Counted from the first letter of the stretch, positions 25,563 to 34,412 are shown. The stretch is DNA of 64,000 bases from Grimontia kaedaensis (GCF_023746615.1 NZ_CP082275.1:3410001-3474000), one strand, 5' to 3'. Made by a program: numbers and translations. The notes: generated from the letters alone by a model not told the origin.

Positions 25563-27704
25563 TCATATCTCTGATGGGCCTTGTTGAGTGCTCTCCAACG
25601 GGTCACAGATGGCAACCGGAATCGCCTCGCCCGACGTCCTCGTTTTGCGTCTGCGTTTGCCATATTTATCCGCCACACAACGGGTGTTGTCATTGATGAT
25701 CGCCAGGCAGGCAAAACACTGTACACACTCGTTGTAATCTATCGCGCCATCTTTATGGATAGCGTTGATCCCACAGTGTTTTTCACAAAGTCGACAGGGG
25801 CTTCCGCACTCTTTTCTTCGGGTCAGCCAGCTGAAGATCCTGAGCCTTCCAAGCACTGCTAAACCCGCTCCAAGAGGACACAAATACCGACAGTAAGCCT
25901 TGTGGATTTTGGCGCTGATCAGCAGCAGTAAAACCGCATAAATGACAAAGGGGGCGCTGCGCTCAAACATCAGGGTAACAGCGGTTTTAAAGGGCTCAAT
26001 TTCGGCCATGGTTTCGGCTAAAGAGAGACTGTAAAATGACGTTCCCACCAGCACCAAAAGCATGCCATATTTTAGGTAAATCAATCGGCTATGAAGCACG
26101 TCATCGACCTTCCATTGCCGGATACGAAGCTTCTCAGCCACCGCTGCCACCAGCTCCTGCATGGCACCAAACGGGCATAGCCAGCCACAGAAAAGTCCCC
26201 TTCCCCATAGAAAAAGACTGATAAACACGTAACTCCAGAGAATAAACAGCATGGGATCGAGTAAAAAAACTTGGATATCAAAGCCTTGCCAGAGTGATAA
26301 CAGCAAGGTGTAGATGTTAACCACCGACAATTGCCCCTGGGTATAAAACCCAATAAAAAGAATGATAAAACAGAGAGATACCAATCTTACCGGCGTTAAA
26401 TATTGACCGAGCTTGGCCAGCCTGTGCTGAAAGACAAATGCCCCCGTCAGCAACACCAAATATACCGCTAACACGCTGATTTCTAGCGTTCTATCCAGCC
26501 AGATACGCTGCCAGAGCGGCAACGGCTTCTCCGGAGGCTCAACCGGGGTTTGCACCGATTTGGGGAGTAAATAATCGGTAGAAATGGCAATTGTTTCCGA
26601 TTCCAGAAAATTCTTTTTCACCTGAACATTTATTCCAACGGTGATCGGAAGCAAAGGATCGAAGCCACTTTGGTCTGAAAAGGTAAATATATGGGTACGC
26701 TCGAATGGCGCAAGCGCAACGGAAAAAGCAGGAGGTTGTGCGTGGAACAAATCAGCATCCCGTAGGGCGAGCGGGCTGGCTTCCTGCTTCAAGGTCAGGC
26801 GCTGGGGCGCAGTGCCCGCCACAAAGTCTTCCGCCACTTGATTATAGCCACCGCGAGAGCCCACCAGCACTGCCACTTCACCCGGCTCCAGTGTTGCCAT
26901 AATGCGGGCGTATTCCTCCTCCCCCAGCAGATTTTTGCCTATCAGCGGAGGGTTTAGAACTGCAAAGGTTAAATCCAAAAATGGCGCATCTTTGTCTGCG
27001 GAGTCTTCTCTTGCCTCGGCGATTTTGTCCGGTGAGGTGTTGAGGACAGTTTCAGCCTCTTCATTCCCCATTTGCCATCGGAACAGCAGGCCTTCGCTTC
27101 GAAGATCGTCGAGGGTTTTCGGGTGATAGCTTTCCGTATTCAAAATCGCCTGAGTTGCTGTGCCAAACCCAGTCAACCGCGACTGTGCCACTTTCCTTGC
27201 CGCTGCGATGATGGTGTCATGCACCACCATCACTGACACTGTCGCCTTGGTGACACCATCAAAGTAAGCAATATCATCACTCGCGATACGTTGTTGGTCG
27301 CTGCCCACCAGCACCTGTTGTTTCAACGACAACCCCTGATATTGGCCGATAAAATCAAGCAGCGGCTTTTCGCCAAGACCGTGCAGGAATATCGGTTCAT
27401 GGTGGCCGAGCAATAGCAGCCCCACAATGCGCCCTTCTGTATCAAGTCCTACGCGCAGGTTAATCGTATCGCCGGAGAAACCGGGAAAGTTGGTGAGGTT
27501 ATCGGTTTCAAACAAATAGCCGATGGGTTGGTCGAGCTGGTAGATTTCAGTGACAGGCAGCGCGTCTTCCGAGGCTTTCATCCGGGTGGCGCTGGGAAAC
27601 AATGATGCCGCTTCCTCGCTCACTTCCAGCCAAGGGGAAGCCATCGAGAGGAAGGGCAATAACATGAGAAGCAGCCACACAATCAGGGCACTACGCCAAC
27701 GCAT
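25563..27704 (-). CDS. NosR/NirI-like FMN-binding membrane iron-sulfur protein
   Basis: 713 residues. Signal peptide; periplasmic FMN-binding domain (about 60-170) with the flavin-attachment-like DGVTKATVS; a second periplasmic region; about five membrane helices (430-650) with CGWLCPFGAM and CRYLCPLGAG; and cytoplasmic ferredoxin-like clusters CGSPCRLCEKHC and CVQCFACLAIINDNTRC. This is the NosR layout, which in denitrifiers passes electrons across the membrane to N2O reductase maturation. No nos or nir genes are present here; it lies between the aldehyde dehydrogenase and pqqA, so a role in electron transfer to or from the quinoprotein system is likely but unproven. Confidence 0.85.
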   Translation of the reverse strand: MRWRSALIVWLLLMLLPFLSMASPWLEVSEEAASLFPSATRMKASEDALPVTEIYQLDQPIGYLFETDNLTNFPGFSGDTINLRVGLDTEGRIVGLLLLGHHEPIFLHGLGEKPLLDFIGQYQGLSLKQQVLVGSDQQRIASDDIAYFDGVTKATVSVMVVHDTIIAAARKVAQSRLTGFGTATQAILNTESYHPKTLDDLRSEGLLFRWQMGNEEAETVLNTSPDKIAEAREDSADKDAPFLDLTFAVLNPPLIGKNLLGEEEYARIMATLEPGEVAVLVGSRGGYNQVAEDFVAGTAPQRLTLKQEASPLALRDADLFHAQPPAFSVALAPFERTHIFTFSDQSGFDPLLPITVGINVQVKKNFLESETIAISTDYLLPKSVQTPVEPPEKPLPLWQRIWLDRTLEISVLAVYLVLLTGAFVFQHRLAKLGQYLTPVRLVSLCFIILFIGFYTQGQLSVVNIYTLLLSLWQGFDIQVFLLDPMLFILWSYVFISLFLWGRGLFCGWLCPFGAMQELVAAVAEKLRIRQWKVDDVLHSRLIYLKYGMLLVLVGTSFYSLSLAETMAEIEPFKTAVTLMFERSAPFVIYAVLLLLISAKIHKAYCRYLCPLGAGLAVLGRLRIFSWLTRRKECGSPCRLCEKHCGINAIHKDGAIDYNECVQCFACLAIINDNTRCVADKYGKRRRKTRTSGEAIPVAICDPLESTQQGPSEI

Positions 27705-27761
27705 GATACACCTCTAGGCTCAAGCACCAGAAAGCGCGTGAGAACAACCGTCCTTTGAAAG

Positions 27762-27785
27762 AAAAAAGCGGGGCATATGCCCCGC
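27762..27785 (-). terminator. Terminator after the aldehyde dehydrogenase gene
   Basis: Perfect palindrome GCGGGGCATATGCCCCGC followed on the minus strand by TTTTTTC. It separates the aldehyde dehydrogenase from the NosR-like gene, which therefore probably has its own promoter or relies on readthrough. Confidence 0.88.
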
Positions 27786-27827
27786 AAAAGCTCTCGCCTC
27801 AGGCAGCACCGGGAGGATTAACTGCCT

Positions 27828-27872
27828 TCGAACAAGCGGATATCGAACAAACGGACTTAGAACAAAGTGCGT
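27828..27872. repeat. Three tandem 15-base repeats downstream of the aldehyde dehydrogenase
   Basis: TCGAACAAGCGGATA, TCGAACAAACGGACT and TAGAACAAAGTGCGT follow each other with no gap, between the stop of the aldehyde dehydrogenase and its terminator. The third copy is degenerate. Purpose unknown; could be a binding array or a slippage product. Confidence 0.55.
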
Positions 27873-27920
27873 GTTACTGCTGTCGACTTTCACCTCGCAG
27901 CAACACGCTCTCAGACTGAC

Positions 27921-29429
27921 TTAGAAGAAACCCAATGGGTTGATGTCGTAGCTCACCAGCAGGTTCTTCGTTTGCTGGTAATGGTCGAGCATCATCTTAT
28001 GGGTTTCACGGCCGATACCGGATTTCTTGTAGCCACCGAACGCAGCGTGCGCCGGATACAGGTGGTAACAGTTCGTCCAGACACGACCGGCTTCAATTGC
28101 ACGACCAACGCGATAAGCGCGGTTGATGTCACGGGTCCACAGACCGGCACCTAAGCCGTATTCTGTGTCGTTGGCAATCGCCAGCGCTTCCGCCTCATCT
28201 TTAAAGGTCACCACGCTCACAACCGGCCCGAAGATCTCTTCCTGGAATACGCGCATGTGGTTTTCACCTTTCAGGATGGTTGGCTGGATGTAATAACCAC
28301 CACCGAAGTCCGCGGCATCACCACCAATCAACACTTCAGCACCTTCCGCACGGCCAATGTCGAAGTAACCTTTGATTTTCTCAAACTGCTCATTAGAAGC
28401 CTGCGCACCCACCTGAGTTTCGGTATCCAGCGGGTTACCGTGTTTGATGGCTTTCGCACGCTCAATCACTTTGGCAATGAAGTCCTCGTAGATGCTTTCC
28501 TGAACCAGCAGGCGTGAAGGACAAGTACATACTTCGCCTTGGTTGAAGAACGCCAGCACACAACCTTCTACGGCTTTGCTGATGAACTCGTCTTCTTGCT
28601 GCATCACGTCTTCGAAGTAGATGTTTGGCGACTTACCGCCCAGCTCAACCGTAGATGGGATCAGATTGTCAGCGGCGCAGCGCAGTACGTGGTTACCGAT
28701 TGCGGTTGAACCGGTGAATGCGATTTTCGCAATGCGGTCTGAGGTGGCCAGTGCCTGACCGGCTTCTGGACCCATGCCGTTCACGACATTCAGAACACCC
28801 GGTGGCAACAGATCACCGATGATTTCCATCAGCAGCAAAATGGTAGTTGGGGTTTGCTCAGCGGGTTTCAGAACAATACAGTTACCTGCAGCCAGCGCCG
28901 GTGCGAGTTTCCACGCTGCCATCAGCAGTGGGAAGTTCCAAGGAATGATTTGACCGACTACACCAAGTGGCTCATGGATATGGTAGGCCACGGTATTGGA
29001 GTCAATTTCAGCCGCAGAGCCCTCTTGCGCCCTAATCGCGCCGGCGAAGTAGCGGAAATGGTCGACACAAAGCGGAATGTCAGCGGCAAGGGTTTCGCGC
29101 ACTGCTTTGCCGTTCTCCCAGGTTTCTGCCACGGCCAGATATTCGAGGTTGGCTTCGATGCGGTCAGCGATTTTAAGCAGGATGTTGGCACGCTCAGTGA
29201 CCGAAGTTGCGCCCCAAGTAGCTTTTGCCGAATGGGCGGCGTCCAGCGCGAGCTCGATGTCTTCTGAGGTTGAGCGCGGGATTTCAGCGATGGGATCACC
29301 TGTACAAGGCGAGGTGTCCGTGAAGTACTGTCCCTTGACTGGCGGAATCCAATCACCACCGATGTAGTTTGCATAACGCGCCTTAAAGTTTACGACGGCT
29401 CCGTCGGTATTTGGTTTTGCGTAAATCAT
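27921..29429 (-). CDS. exaC: NAD-dependent aldehyde dehydrogenase, ExaC type
   Basis: 502 residues. Cytoplasmic enzyme oxidising acetaldehyde and similar aldehydes to acids, the second step after a PQQ alcohol dehydrogenase. Catalytic residues: E262 (VELGGKSP) and C301 (FNQGEVCTCPSR); NAD-binding FTGSTAIG and PWNFPLLMAAWK. The C-terminal DINPLGFF is typical of the ExaC/AcoD group. It lies downstream of the second PQQ dehydrogenase in the same direction, with its own 304-base upstream region. Confidence 0.93.
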   Translation of the reverse strand: MIYAKPNTDGAVVNFKARYANYIGGDWIPPVKGQYFTDTSPCTGDPIAEIPRSTSEDIELALDAAHSAKATWGATSVTERANILLKIADRIEANLEYLAVAETWENGKAVRETLAADIPLCVDHFRYFAGAIRAQEGSAAEIDSNTVAYHIHEPLGVVGQIIPWNFPLLMAAWKLAPALAAGNCIVLKPAEQTPTTILLLMEIIGDLLPPGVLNVVNGMGPEAGQALATSDRIAKIAFTGSTAIGNHVLRCAADNLIPSTVELGGKSPNIYFEDVMQQEDEFISKAVEGCVLAFFNQGEVCTCPSRLLVQESIYEDFIAKVIERAKAIKHGNPLDTETQVGAQASNEQFEKIKGYFDIGRAEGAEVLIGGDAADFGGGYYIQPTILKGENHMRVFQEEIFGPVVSVVTFKDEAEALAIANDTEYGLGAGLWTRDINRAYRVGRAIEAGRVWTNCYHLYPAHAAFGGYKKSGIGRETHKMMLDHYQQTKNLLVSYDINPLGFF

Positions 29430-29558
29430 TATCCACCCCTGTTTTGGCGAAATTCCCTGTGTCCTCCCTGACGAGCCGAAGAAACGGAGTCAGGCGTTGT
29501 TGTAGTAACAGTATGGAATGACCACCAAATCTCTCCATCGCTCCTTGGTTGGCAAAAT

Positions 29559-29576
29559 CTCATACTTTGGAGGGAG
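29559..29576 (-). promoter_or_regulatory. Candidate PQQ-regulon motif, site B
   Basis: On the plus strand CTCATACTTTGGAGGGAG, about 130 bases before the aldehyde dehydrogenase start; on the coding strand it reads CTCCCTCCAAAGTATGAG. It resembles site C before pedF and, less strongly, site A before the rhodanese-like gene, all with the same orientation to the gene. Nothing else gene-like is seen in 29430-29733 apart from the stem-loop near 29683. Confidence 0.4.
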
Positions 29577-29682
29577 ACAGAGAGGAGGATAATGCTGCTT
29601 TCACTTCAGTATCTGAGGATTTCCGGAAGGGAGACCGTCACAAATTCAATACCCCGCCGGATTGTTATGCACCAAAACGCAG

Positions 29683-29706
29683 CAAGGCCGGACATCATCC
29701 GGCCTT
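29683..29706 (-). terminator. Stem-loop after the second PQQ dehydrogenase
   Basis: CAAGGCCGG/CCGGCCTTG with a 7-base loop. The T run on the minus strand is poor (GCTGCGTTTTGG), so termination is likely but not strong. Confidence 0.6.
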
Positions 29707-29733
29707 GTTGGCTATTGCTTTAGTTTGAAAGCA

Positions 29734-31491
29734 TCAGCTTTTCGGCAGCTTAAAGGTCCAGACCATGCCACCCTGGTTGAAGTCTTTGACGCGTTTGGCC
29801 ACGTCCCCCCCCCAAAGCGGCACGGCACCGCCCCAACCGGAAAGCACGGACACATACTGCTCACCGTCCATTTCCCAGGTCACAGGGCTGCCCACGATGC
29901 CAGAGCCAGTGTTGAACTTGTAAAGCAGCTCGCCAGTCTTGTCATCGAAGGCCATCAGATAGCCTTCCGGGTTACCCGTGAACACCAGACCACCTGCCGT
30001 GGTCATCACACCGCCCCACAGTGGCGCGTAGTTTTTGTATTCCCAGACACGCTCGCCGGTCTTCGGATCGTAAGCACGTAGTGCGCCAATGTACTCATCA
30101 TTGAGTGTTCTGATGGTAAAGCCCGCACCGAGGTAAGCCGCGCCTTTTTTGTAGGCGACGGGCTCATTCCAGATATCCATTTTCCATTCATTGGCAGGCA
30201 CATAGAAGAGGCCGGTATCTGGGCTGTATGCCATTGGCATCCAGTTTTTCCCTCCGAGGAAGGAAGGGACTGCCTCTACCGTTTTGCCTTGCTTATCACC
30301 GGAAGGGTCTCCGGGACGGTTGTCTTTGACGTAAAGCGGACGGCCTTTGTCATCAAGCCCCGTCGCCCAACTGATTTCATTCACGAACGGGAAGCCGCGG
30401 ATGAAGTCTCCATTAGTGCGATCAAGCACATAGAAGAAACCGTTACGGTCAGCGGTTGCAGCCGCTTTCACTTTCTTGCCGTTTTCGGTGTAATCAAACG
30501 CAATCAGCTCGTTCACACCGTCGAAATCCCATCCATCGTGCGGCGTGGTCTGGAAGTGCCAGACAATTTTGCCGTCATCCGGGTCGATCGCGAGACGTGA
30601 AGAAGAGAAGAGGTTGTCGCCCGGACGCATGTGAGAGTTCCAAGGCGCAGGGTTACCCGTGCCGAAGAATAAAAGGTCAGTGTCGGCATCATAAGTACCA
30701 CCTAGCCAAGGTGCTGCGCCGCCGCTTTTCCAGAGGTCTGCTGGCCAGGTTTTCCCTGGCGCACCGCCCGAGATCCCGTTTTCAGTTTTCTTACCGTCTT
30801 TCCAGACGTAGCCCATGTGGCCCTCGACCGTTGGACGTTCCCAGACCAACTTACCGGTTTTTGCGTCATAAGCTCTCACCTTACCCACGATACCAAACTC
30901 ACCGCCTGATACACCGGTGATCACTTTGCCTTTCACCACAATGGGTGCCGCAGTGATGGAGTAGCCATCCTGGTAATTATCAACGGTTTTTTTCCAGCGG
31001 GTTTTACCGGTTTTCGCATCCAGCGCCACAAGCTTGGCGTCCAGCGTACCGAAGATAACCAAATCGTCGTAAAGCGCGACACCACGGTTAATCACGTCAC
31101 AACAGGGCATGATGCCATCCGGCAGGCGCGCGTCGTATTGCCACAGCTCTTCACCGGTTTTCGCATCAATCGCGAACACGCGGGAATAGGAGCCCGTGAT
31201 GTACATAACGCCGTCTTTGACCATGGGCTGGCTTTCCTGACCACGCTGTTTTTCCCCACCGAGAGAGAAGGCCCACACAGGACGGATTTCTTTGACCGTC
31301 TCGCGGTTGATGGTGTCCATCGGGCTGTAGCGCTGACCACGAAGCCCAAGACCATAAGTCACCACGTCCTCTGTGGTCTCCTGATCGGCGAGGATGTCTT
31401 TGTCCGTGACACCCGCGTAAACGGGCGAAGCCGTCATCGCGAGCGAGAGTGCGGCATAGAGTCCGCAACGTTTAAATGACTTAATTGTCAT
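29734..31491 (-). CDS. PQQ-dependent alcohol dehydrogenase, ExaF/PedH type
   Basis: 585-residue periplasmic quinoprotein with a signal peptide (cleavage near SPVYA). Vicinal disulfide C130-C131 (IMPCCDVINRG); family active-site residues E198 (SGGEFG), N280 (GTGNPAPWN), D322 and D324 (WDFDGVNEL). The second aspartate marks lanthanide-type enzymes such as PedH and ExaF; calcium enzymes PedE and MxaF have other residues there. Likely substrates are ethanol, 2-phenylethanol or other primary alcohols. It follows pedF and a XoxJ-like gene in the same direction and precedes exaC. Its sequence differs clearly from the XoxF-type enzyme at 6046, so it is a separate lineage, not a recent duplicate. Confidence 0.92.
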   Translation of the reverse strand: MTIKSFKRCGLYAALSLAMTASPVYAGVTDKDILADQETTEDVVTYGLGLRGQRYSPMDTINRETVKEIRPVWAFSLGGEKQRGQESQPMVKDGVMYITGSYSRVFAIDAKTGEELWQYDARLPDGIMPCCDVINRGVALYDDLVIFGTLDAKLVALDAKTGKTRWKKTVDNYQDGYSITAAPIVVKGKVITGVSGGEFGIVGKVRAYDAKTGKLVWERPTVEGHMGYVWKDGKKTENGISGGAPGKTWPADLWKSGGAAPWLGGTYDADTDLLFFGTGNPAPWNSHMRPGDNLFSSSRLAIDPDDGKIVWHFQTTPHDGWDFDGVNELIAFDYTENGKKVKAAATADRNGFFYVLDRTNGDFIRGFPFVNEISWATGLDDKGRPLYVKDNRPGDPSGDKQGKTVEAVPSFLGGKNWMPMAYSPDTGLFYVPANEWKMDIWNEPVAYKKGAAYLGAGFTIRTLNDEYIGALRAYDPKTGERVWEYKNYAPLWGGVMTTAGGLVFTGNPEGYLMAFDDKTGELLYKFNTGSGIVGSPVTWEMDGEQYVSVLSGWGGAVPLWGGDVAKRVKDFNQGGMVWTFKLPKS

Positions 31492-31616
31492 AGGGATACC
31501 TCATTGTTGGCTGAATGCTTAGGTAAGCAAGCTCTGTCGTTTTAGTCATGCCTGTCCTGCCCCCGCATCGCCATGAGGGAGAGTTCGGTTCGCGAGACGT
31601 AACAGGCTGTTTGGAA

Positions 31617-32564
31617 TTACGGTGTCTGTGCAATAGCCCCTTCATCGGCGACATCAGGCTCAGGGCGGAAGCGTTCAGGGAGTTTGAAATCCACCCCGAA
31701 CTGCTCACCCCACCGGACAAAGTCGCCGTTGTTGATATGAACCATCACAATGTCTTCCAGTGCGTAGGCCAATTGACGGTAGTTCGAGTGCACCGCAATA
31801 CCGAGCTCCCATTCGCTGCGCCCCAGAAGTGGGAACGCGAGCTCAGTGAGTTGCTCGTTGGCTTGCGGCTTTTTGTTGTTGTGATGCAGCCATTCCAGCT
31901 GCGAAGCAGTGCCCATGACGATAGAAACTTCGCCATCGTTGAGCGCTTGAAAAGCGTCGGGGGTAGAGGGATAAGTGCGGCTTTTTTCGCGGAAACGTCC
32001 GCCATAGGCCGTGGTCACGAAGAACTGGGGAACCGTGTCCACTTCAACACCCACCGGGTGATACATAAAACGGGCGGCAGTTTGTGGTCTGTCGAGCTTG
32101 GCCGCATCGAAAGCCATCAACCAACGCTCTTGCTGGTAGGGTGCGAACATATGTACCAGTTCATGCGCGGGATGACCGATATCGTCACGTTTCATCGCAA
32201 ATTCACGGTCATACGGCACCCGTAGCATCACGTCGGCTTTCACCCGCTGGCCGTCTTCGCTGGTAAGATTCATCCCCTTCCAAAGGTAGTTGCGCATGTC
32301 ATCTTCGACCGTTTCGTCTGGCGTCATCCAGCGAAGGTCGAGTTCGACATCCAGCCCCTTAGCGAGTGCTTTAGCAAGCTCGACATCAATGCCCGCCGGA
32401 TTTCCATTCTCATCCTTGAACGAGTACGGCGGGAAATCGTTGTAGACCGCAATGGCAATCACGCCGCGGGCTTGAATATCGTCAAAGGAAAGCGCCTGGG
32501 ATGGCGCAGTCAGCGCCATGCATAGCAGCAAGCAAAGTGTCCGAATGACAGTGACCAACTTCAT
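31617..32564 (-). CDS. Second XoxJ/MoxJ-like periplasmic binding protein
   Basis: 315 residues with a signal peptide (ALTAPSQALS) and type 2 periplasmic-binding fold (GVIAIAVYNDFPPYSFKDEN, GIDVELAKALAKGLDVELDL, MGTASQLEWL). It resembles amino-acid-binding SBP_bac_3 proteins but sits between pedF and a PQQ dehydrogenase, with no transporter gene beside it, so a MoxJ-like maturation role is more likely than import. It is only distantly similar to the XoxJ-like protein at 8835. AGGAGG is 6-7 bases before the ATG. A 125-base gap separates it from the dehydrogenase. Confidence 0.82.
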   Translation of the reverse strand: MKLVTVIRTLCLLLCMALTAPSQALSFDDIQARGVIAIAVYNDFPPYSFKDENGNPAGIDVELAKALAKGLDVELDLRWMTPDETVEDDMRNYLWKGMNLTSEDGQRVKADVMLRVPYDREFAMKRDDIGHPAHELVHMFAPYQQERWLMAFDAAKLDRPQTAARFMYHPVGVEVDTVPQFFVTTAYGGRFREKSRTYPSTPDAFQALNDGEVSIVMGTASQLEWLHHNNKKPQANEQLTELAFPLLGRSEWELGIAVHSNYRQLAYALEDIVMVHINNGDFVRWGEQFGVDFKLPERFRPEPDVADEGAIAQTP

Positions 32565-32579
32565 CCCGTCGCCCTCCTG

Positions 32580-33032
32580 TTAACCGTTATCCGGTGCCAC
32601 AGATTCCAGCCAGGTGCGGATCGCCCAAAGTGCTTCCTGGTTGAGGTGTTCGGTCATTTTCGGCATGTAAACCGCACCATTTCGAACCGCCCCATTCTGA
32701 ACACGATAGACATACCACTCGTCACCGTCATAGTCCGGCTCGAGCATGCGAAGGTCTGGCGCGATACCGCCCGAAATGCCTTCAAGACCATGGCATCGTG
32801 CACAGTTCTGGTTGTAGGCCGATGCACCCAAGCGCTCAATTTCCACTTTCACATCACCATCCAGCTCTCGGTAAGGGTTGGTCTCAGACCACTCTTGTCC
32901 AAGCGTGGGAATGGTGGAGGTATCAATGGATTGTGGGGTGACATCCCCGTGGGCGAATGCCAGTTGGGTACTCAGCACAGAAACCAGTGCCACGGTAGTC
33001 AGAATACAAATATTACGTTCAACCTTTTCCAT
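32580..33032 (-). CDS. pedF: Cytochrome c550 PedF
   Basis: 150 residues with a signal peptide (cleavage after AFA, residue 27). One c-type heme site, C77-A-R-C80-H81, and a likely axial Met in VYMPKM (123 or 126). It matches the c550 PedF family, the direct electron acceptor of PQQ ethanol dehydrogenases. AAGGAGT is 9 bases before the ATG. First gene of the pedF-xoxJ2-dehydrogenase unit; site C lies 86 bases upstream. Confidence 0.93.
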   Translation of the reverse strand: MEKVERNICILTTVALVSVLSTQLAFAHGDVTPQSIDTSTIPTLGQEWSETNPYRELDGDVKVEIERLGASAYNQNCARCHGLEGISGGIAPDLRMLEPDYDGDEWYVYRVQNGAVRNGAVYMPKMTEHLNQEALWAIRTWLESVAPDNG

Positions 33033-33117
33033 GTCTCTCGACTCCTTAATTGGTCAGCGTTGGAAAAAGTGTAGGAGCGGCGAGAGTTTGAGGACATGGT
33101 ACAAAAGCGGGGGTATT

Positions 33118-33135
33118 CCTCATTCTTTGGGAGGA
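33118..33135 (-). promoter_or_regulatory. Candidate PQQ-regulon motif, site C
   Basis: Plus strand CCTCATTCTTTGGGAGGA; on the coding strand of pedF TCCTCCCAAAGAATGAGG. It shares CTCAT-N-CTTTGG and the GGAG/GAGG part with site B. It lies between the divergent pedF and ABC-module genes and could serve either. Confidence 0.4.
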
Positions 33136-33224
33136 TTTTTTAAAAAGTCTCGTTCTTGTTTTTGGCAAATATGCCAGCGCTGCATACAGTAAAAAACGTA
33201 TGCGACGACGGAGCAGTATTTGCG

Positions 33225-34412
33225 ATGGATAAAGCAATAAGACAAATTAAAACAATATATTACACCACTTCACTGCTGGTATTCCTTAGCTGGCTACCTT
33301 TCTCTTCCCATGCATCAGTTGAGGTGGAGATAGGGCTGTTGAGAGTACCGGTTGAAACCACCACTGCTGTTCCGGACTACCTTGCTGAGCCGGAAAGCAA
33401 TGGAGAAGCAGGGGCAGAGCTCGCGGTGAATGATGCCAACGGCACAGGGAAATTTCTGGGGCAAAAATATTCATTTCGAGCGGCAACCAACGACGATATT
33501 GACGTGCTGAATACCACCGCGAAAGCCTGGTATGACGAAGGGGTGAGATATTTTCTTGCCGACCTCGACACATCTTCTTTACAAGCGATCCGTAAAGCAC
33601 TACCGGAGGATGCGCTGCTGTTTAACATCGGCAATCAGGACGATGCATTAAGACGCGATGTTTGTCTCTCGAACACTCTGCAAACTGCACTTAGCTATAC
33701 CATGCGCGCTGACGCCCTTGCGCAGTGGATGCGGGTTCGCCGCCTTAATAACGCCTTCTTGGTCTCCGGTGTATCAGACGCTGATAAGGCTTATCTTTCC
33801 GCAGTGAAAAACGTATTCAAGAAGTACAACCTCAAAGTCGTCGAAGAGAAAGTCTGGAATTTTGATACTGACCTTCGCCGCACTGCTTCAGCAGAACTTC
33901 CACTTTTCACCCAGGCAGATGACTACGACTTGGTGTTGGTGATTGATGAGGGCAACCTGTTCGGTCAACACCTACCCTACAACACCTGGCTTCCCCGCCC
34001 TGTGATCGGCACACATGGTCTGCGGGCCGACGGCTGGCATTACGTCATCGAGCAATGGGGTGCGATCCAGCTTCAGAACCGCTTTACCAAGCAATTCGAC
34101 CGCCCAATGACGGCCAAAGACTACGCAGGATGGGTGGCCGTTCGCTCCATTAATGAAGCGGTGACCGTGCTCAACAAAGGCGATGTGAAAACTGTTTTGC
34201 CTTTCATCATGAGCGACAAATTCCAGCTTGCGGCCTATAAGGGTCGAAAGCTGACCTACCGACCATGGAACGGTCAACTCCGTCAAACCGTGCCTTTGTT
34301 TGACTCGCAAGCACTGGTGGCAAGCGCCCCATTTGAGGGTTTCCTTCATCCACGTAACGAGCTTGATTCGCTCGGTATCGATGAAGCACAGAGCCAATGC
34401 CGCCAGTTTTAA
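33225..34412 (+). CDS. PQQ-associated ABC module: periplasmic binding protein
   Basis: 395 residues with an N-terminal signal region (TTSLLVFLSWLPFSSHAS). Type 1 periplasmic-binding fold like leucine-binding proteins (ELAVNDANGTGKFLGQKYSF, FLVSGVSDADKAYLSAVKNV). It matches the binding protein of the PQQ-dependent alcohol dehydrogenase ABC system. The start was put at codon 24 of the longer open frame, since the upstream part has no family match and the signal peptide fits this start. It is followed by the propeller, ATPase and permease genes. Confidence 0.85.
   Translation: MDKAIRQIKTIYYTTSLLVFLSWLPFSSHASVEVEIGLLRVPVETTTAVPDYLAEPESNGEAGAELAVNDANGTGKFLGQKYSFRAATNDDIDVLNTTAKAWYDEGVRYFLADLDTSSLQAIRKALPEDALLFNIGNQDDALRRDVCLSNTLQTALSYTMRADALAQWMRVRRLNNAFLVSGVSDADKAYLSAVKNVFKKYNLKVVEEKVWNFDTDLRRTASAELPLFTQADDYDLVLVIDEGNLFGQHLPYNTWLPRPVIGTHGLRADGWHYVIEQWGAIQLQNRFTKQFDRPMTAKDYAGWVAVRSINEAVTVLNKGDVKTVLPFIMSDKFQLAAYKGRKLTYRPWNGQLRQTVPLFDSQALVASAPFEGFLHPRNELDSLGIDEAQSQCRQF

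Noticed and set aside
25400..25726. 108-codon open frame overlapping pqqA and the end of the NosR-like gene
   Set aside because: It is in a different frame from pqqA, has no recognisable domain, and pqqA itself is certain from its motif and ribosome site.
27727..27890. GTG-initiated reading frame downstream of exaC on the minus strand
   Set aside because: It runs straight through a strong terminator and shows no domain.
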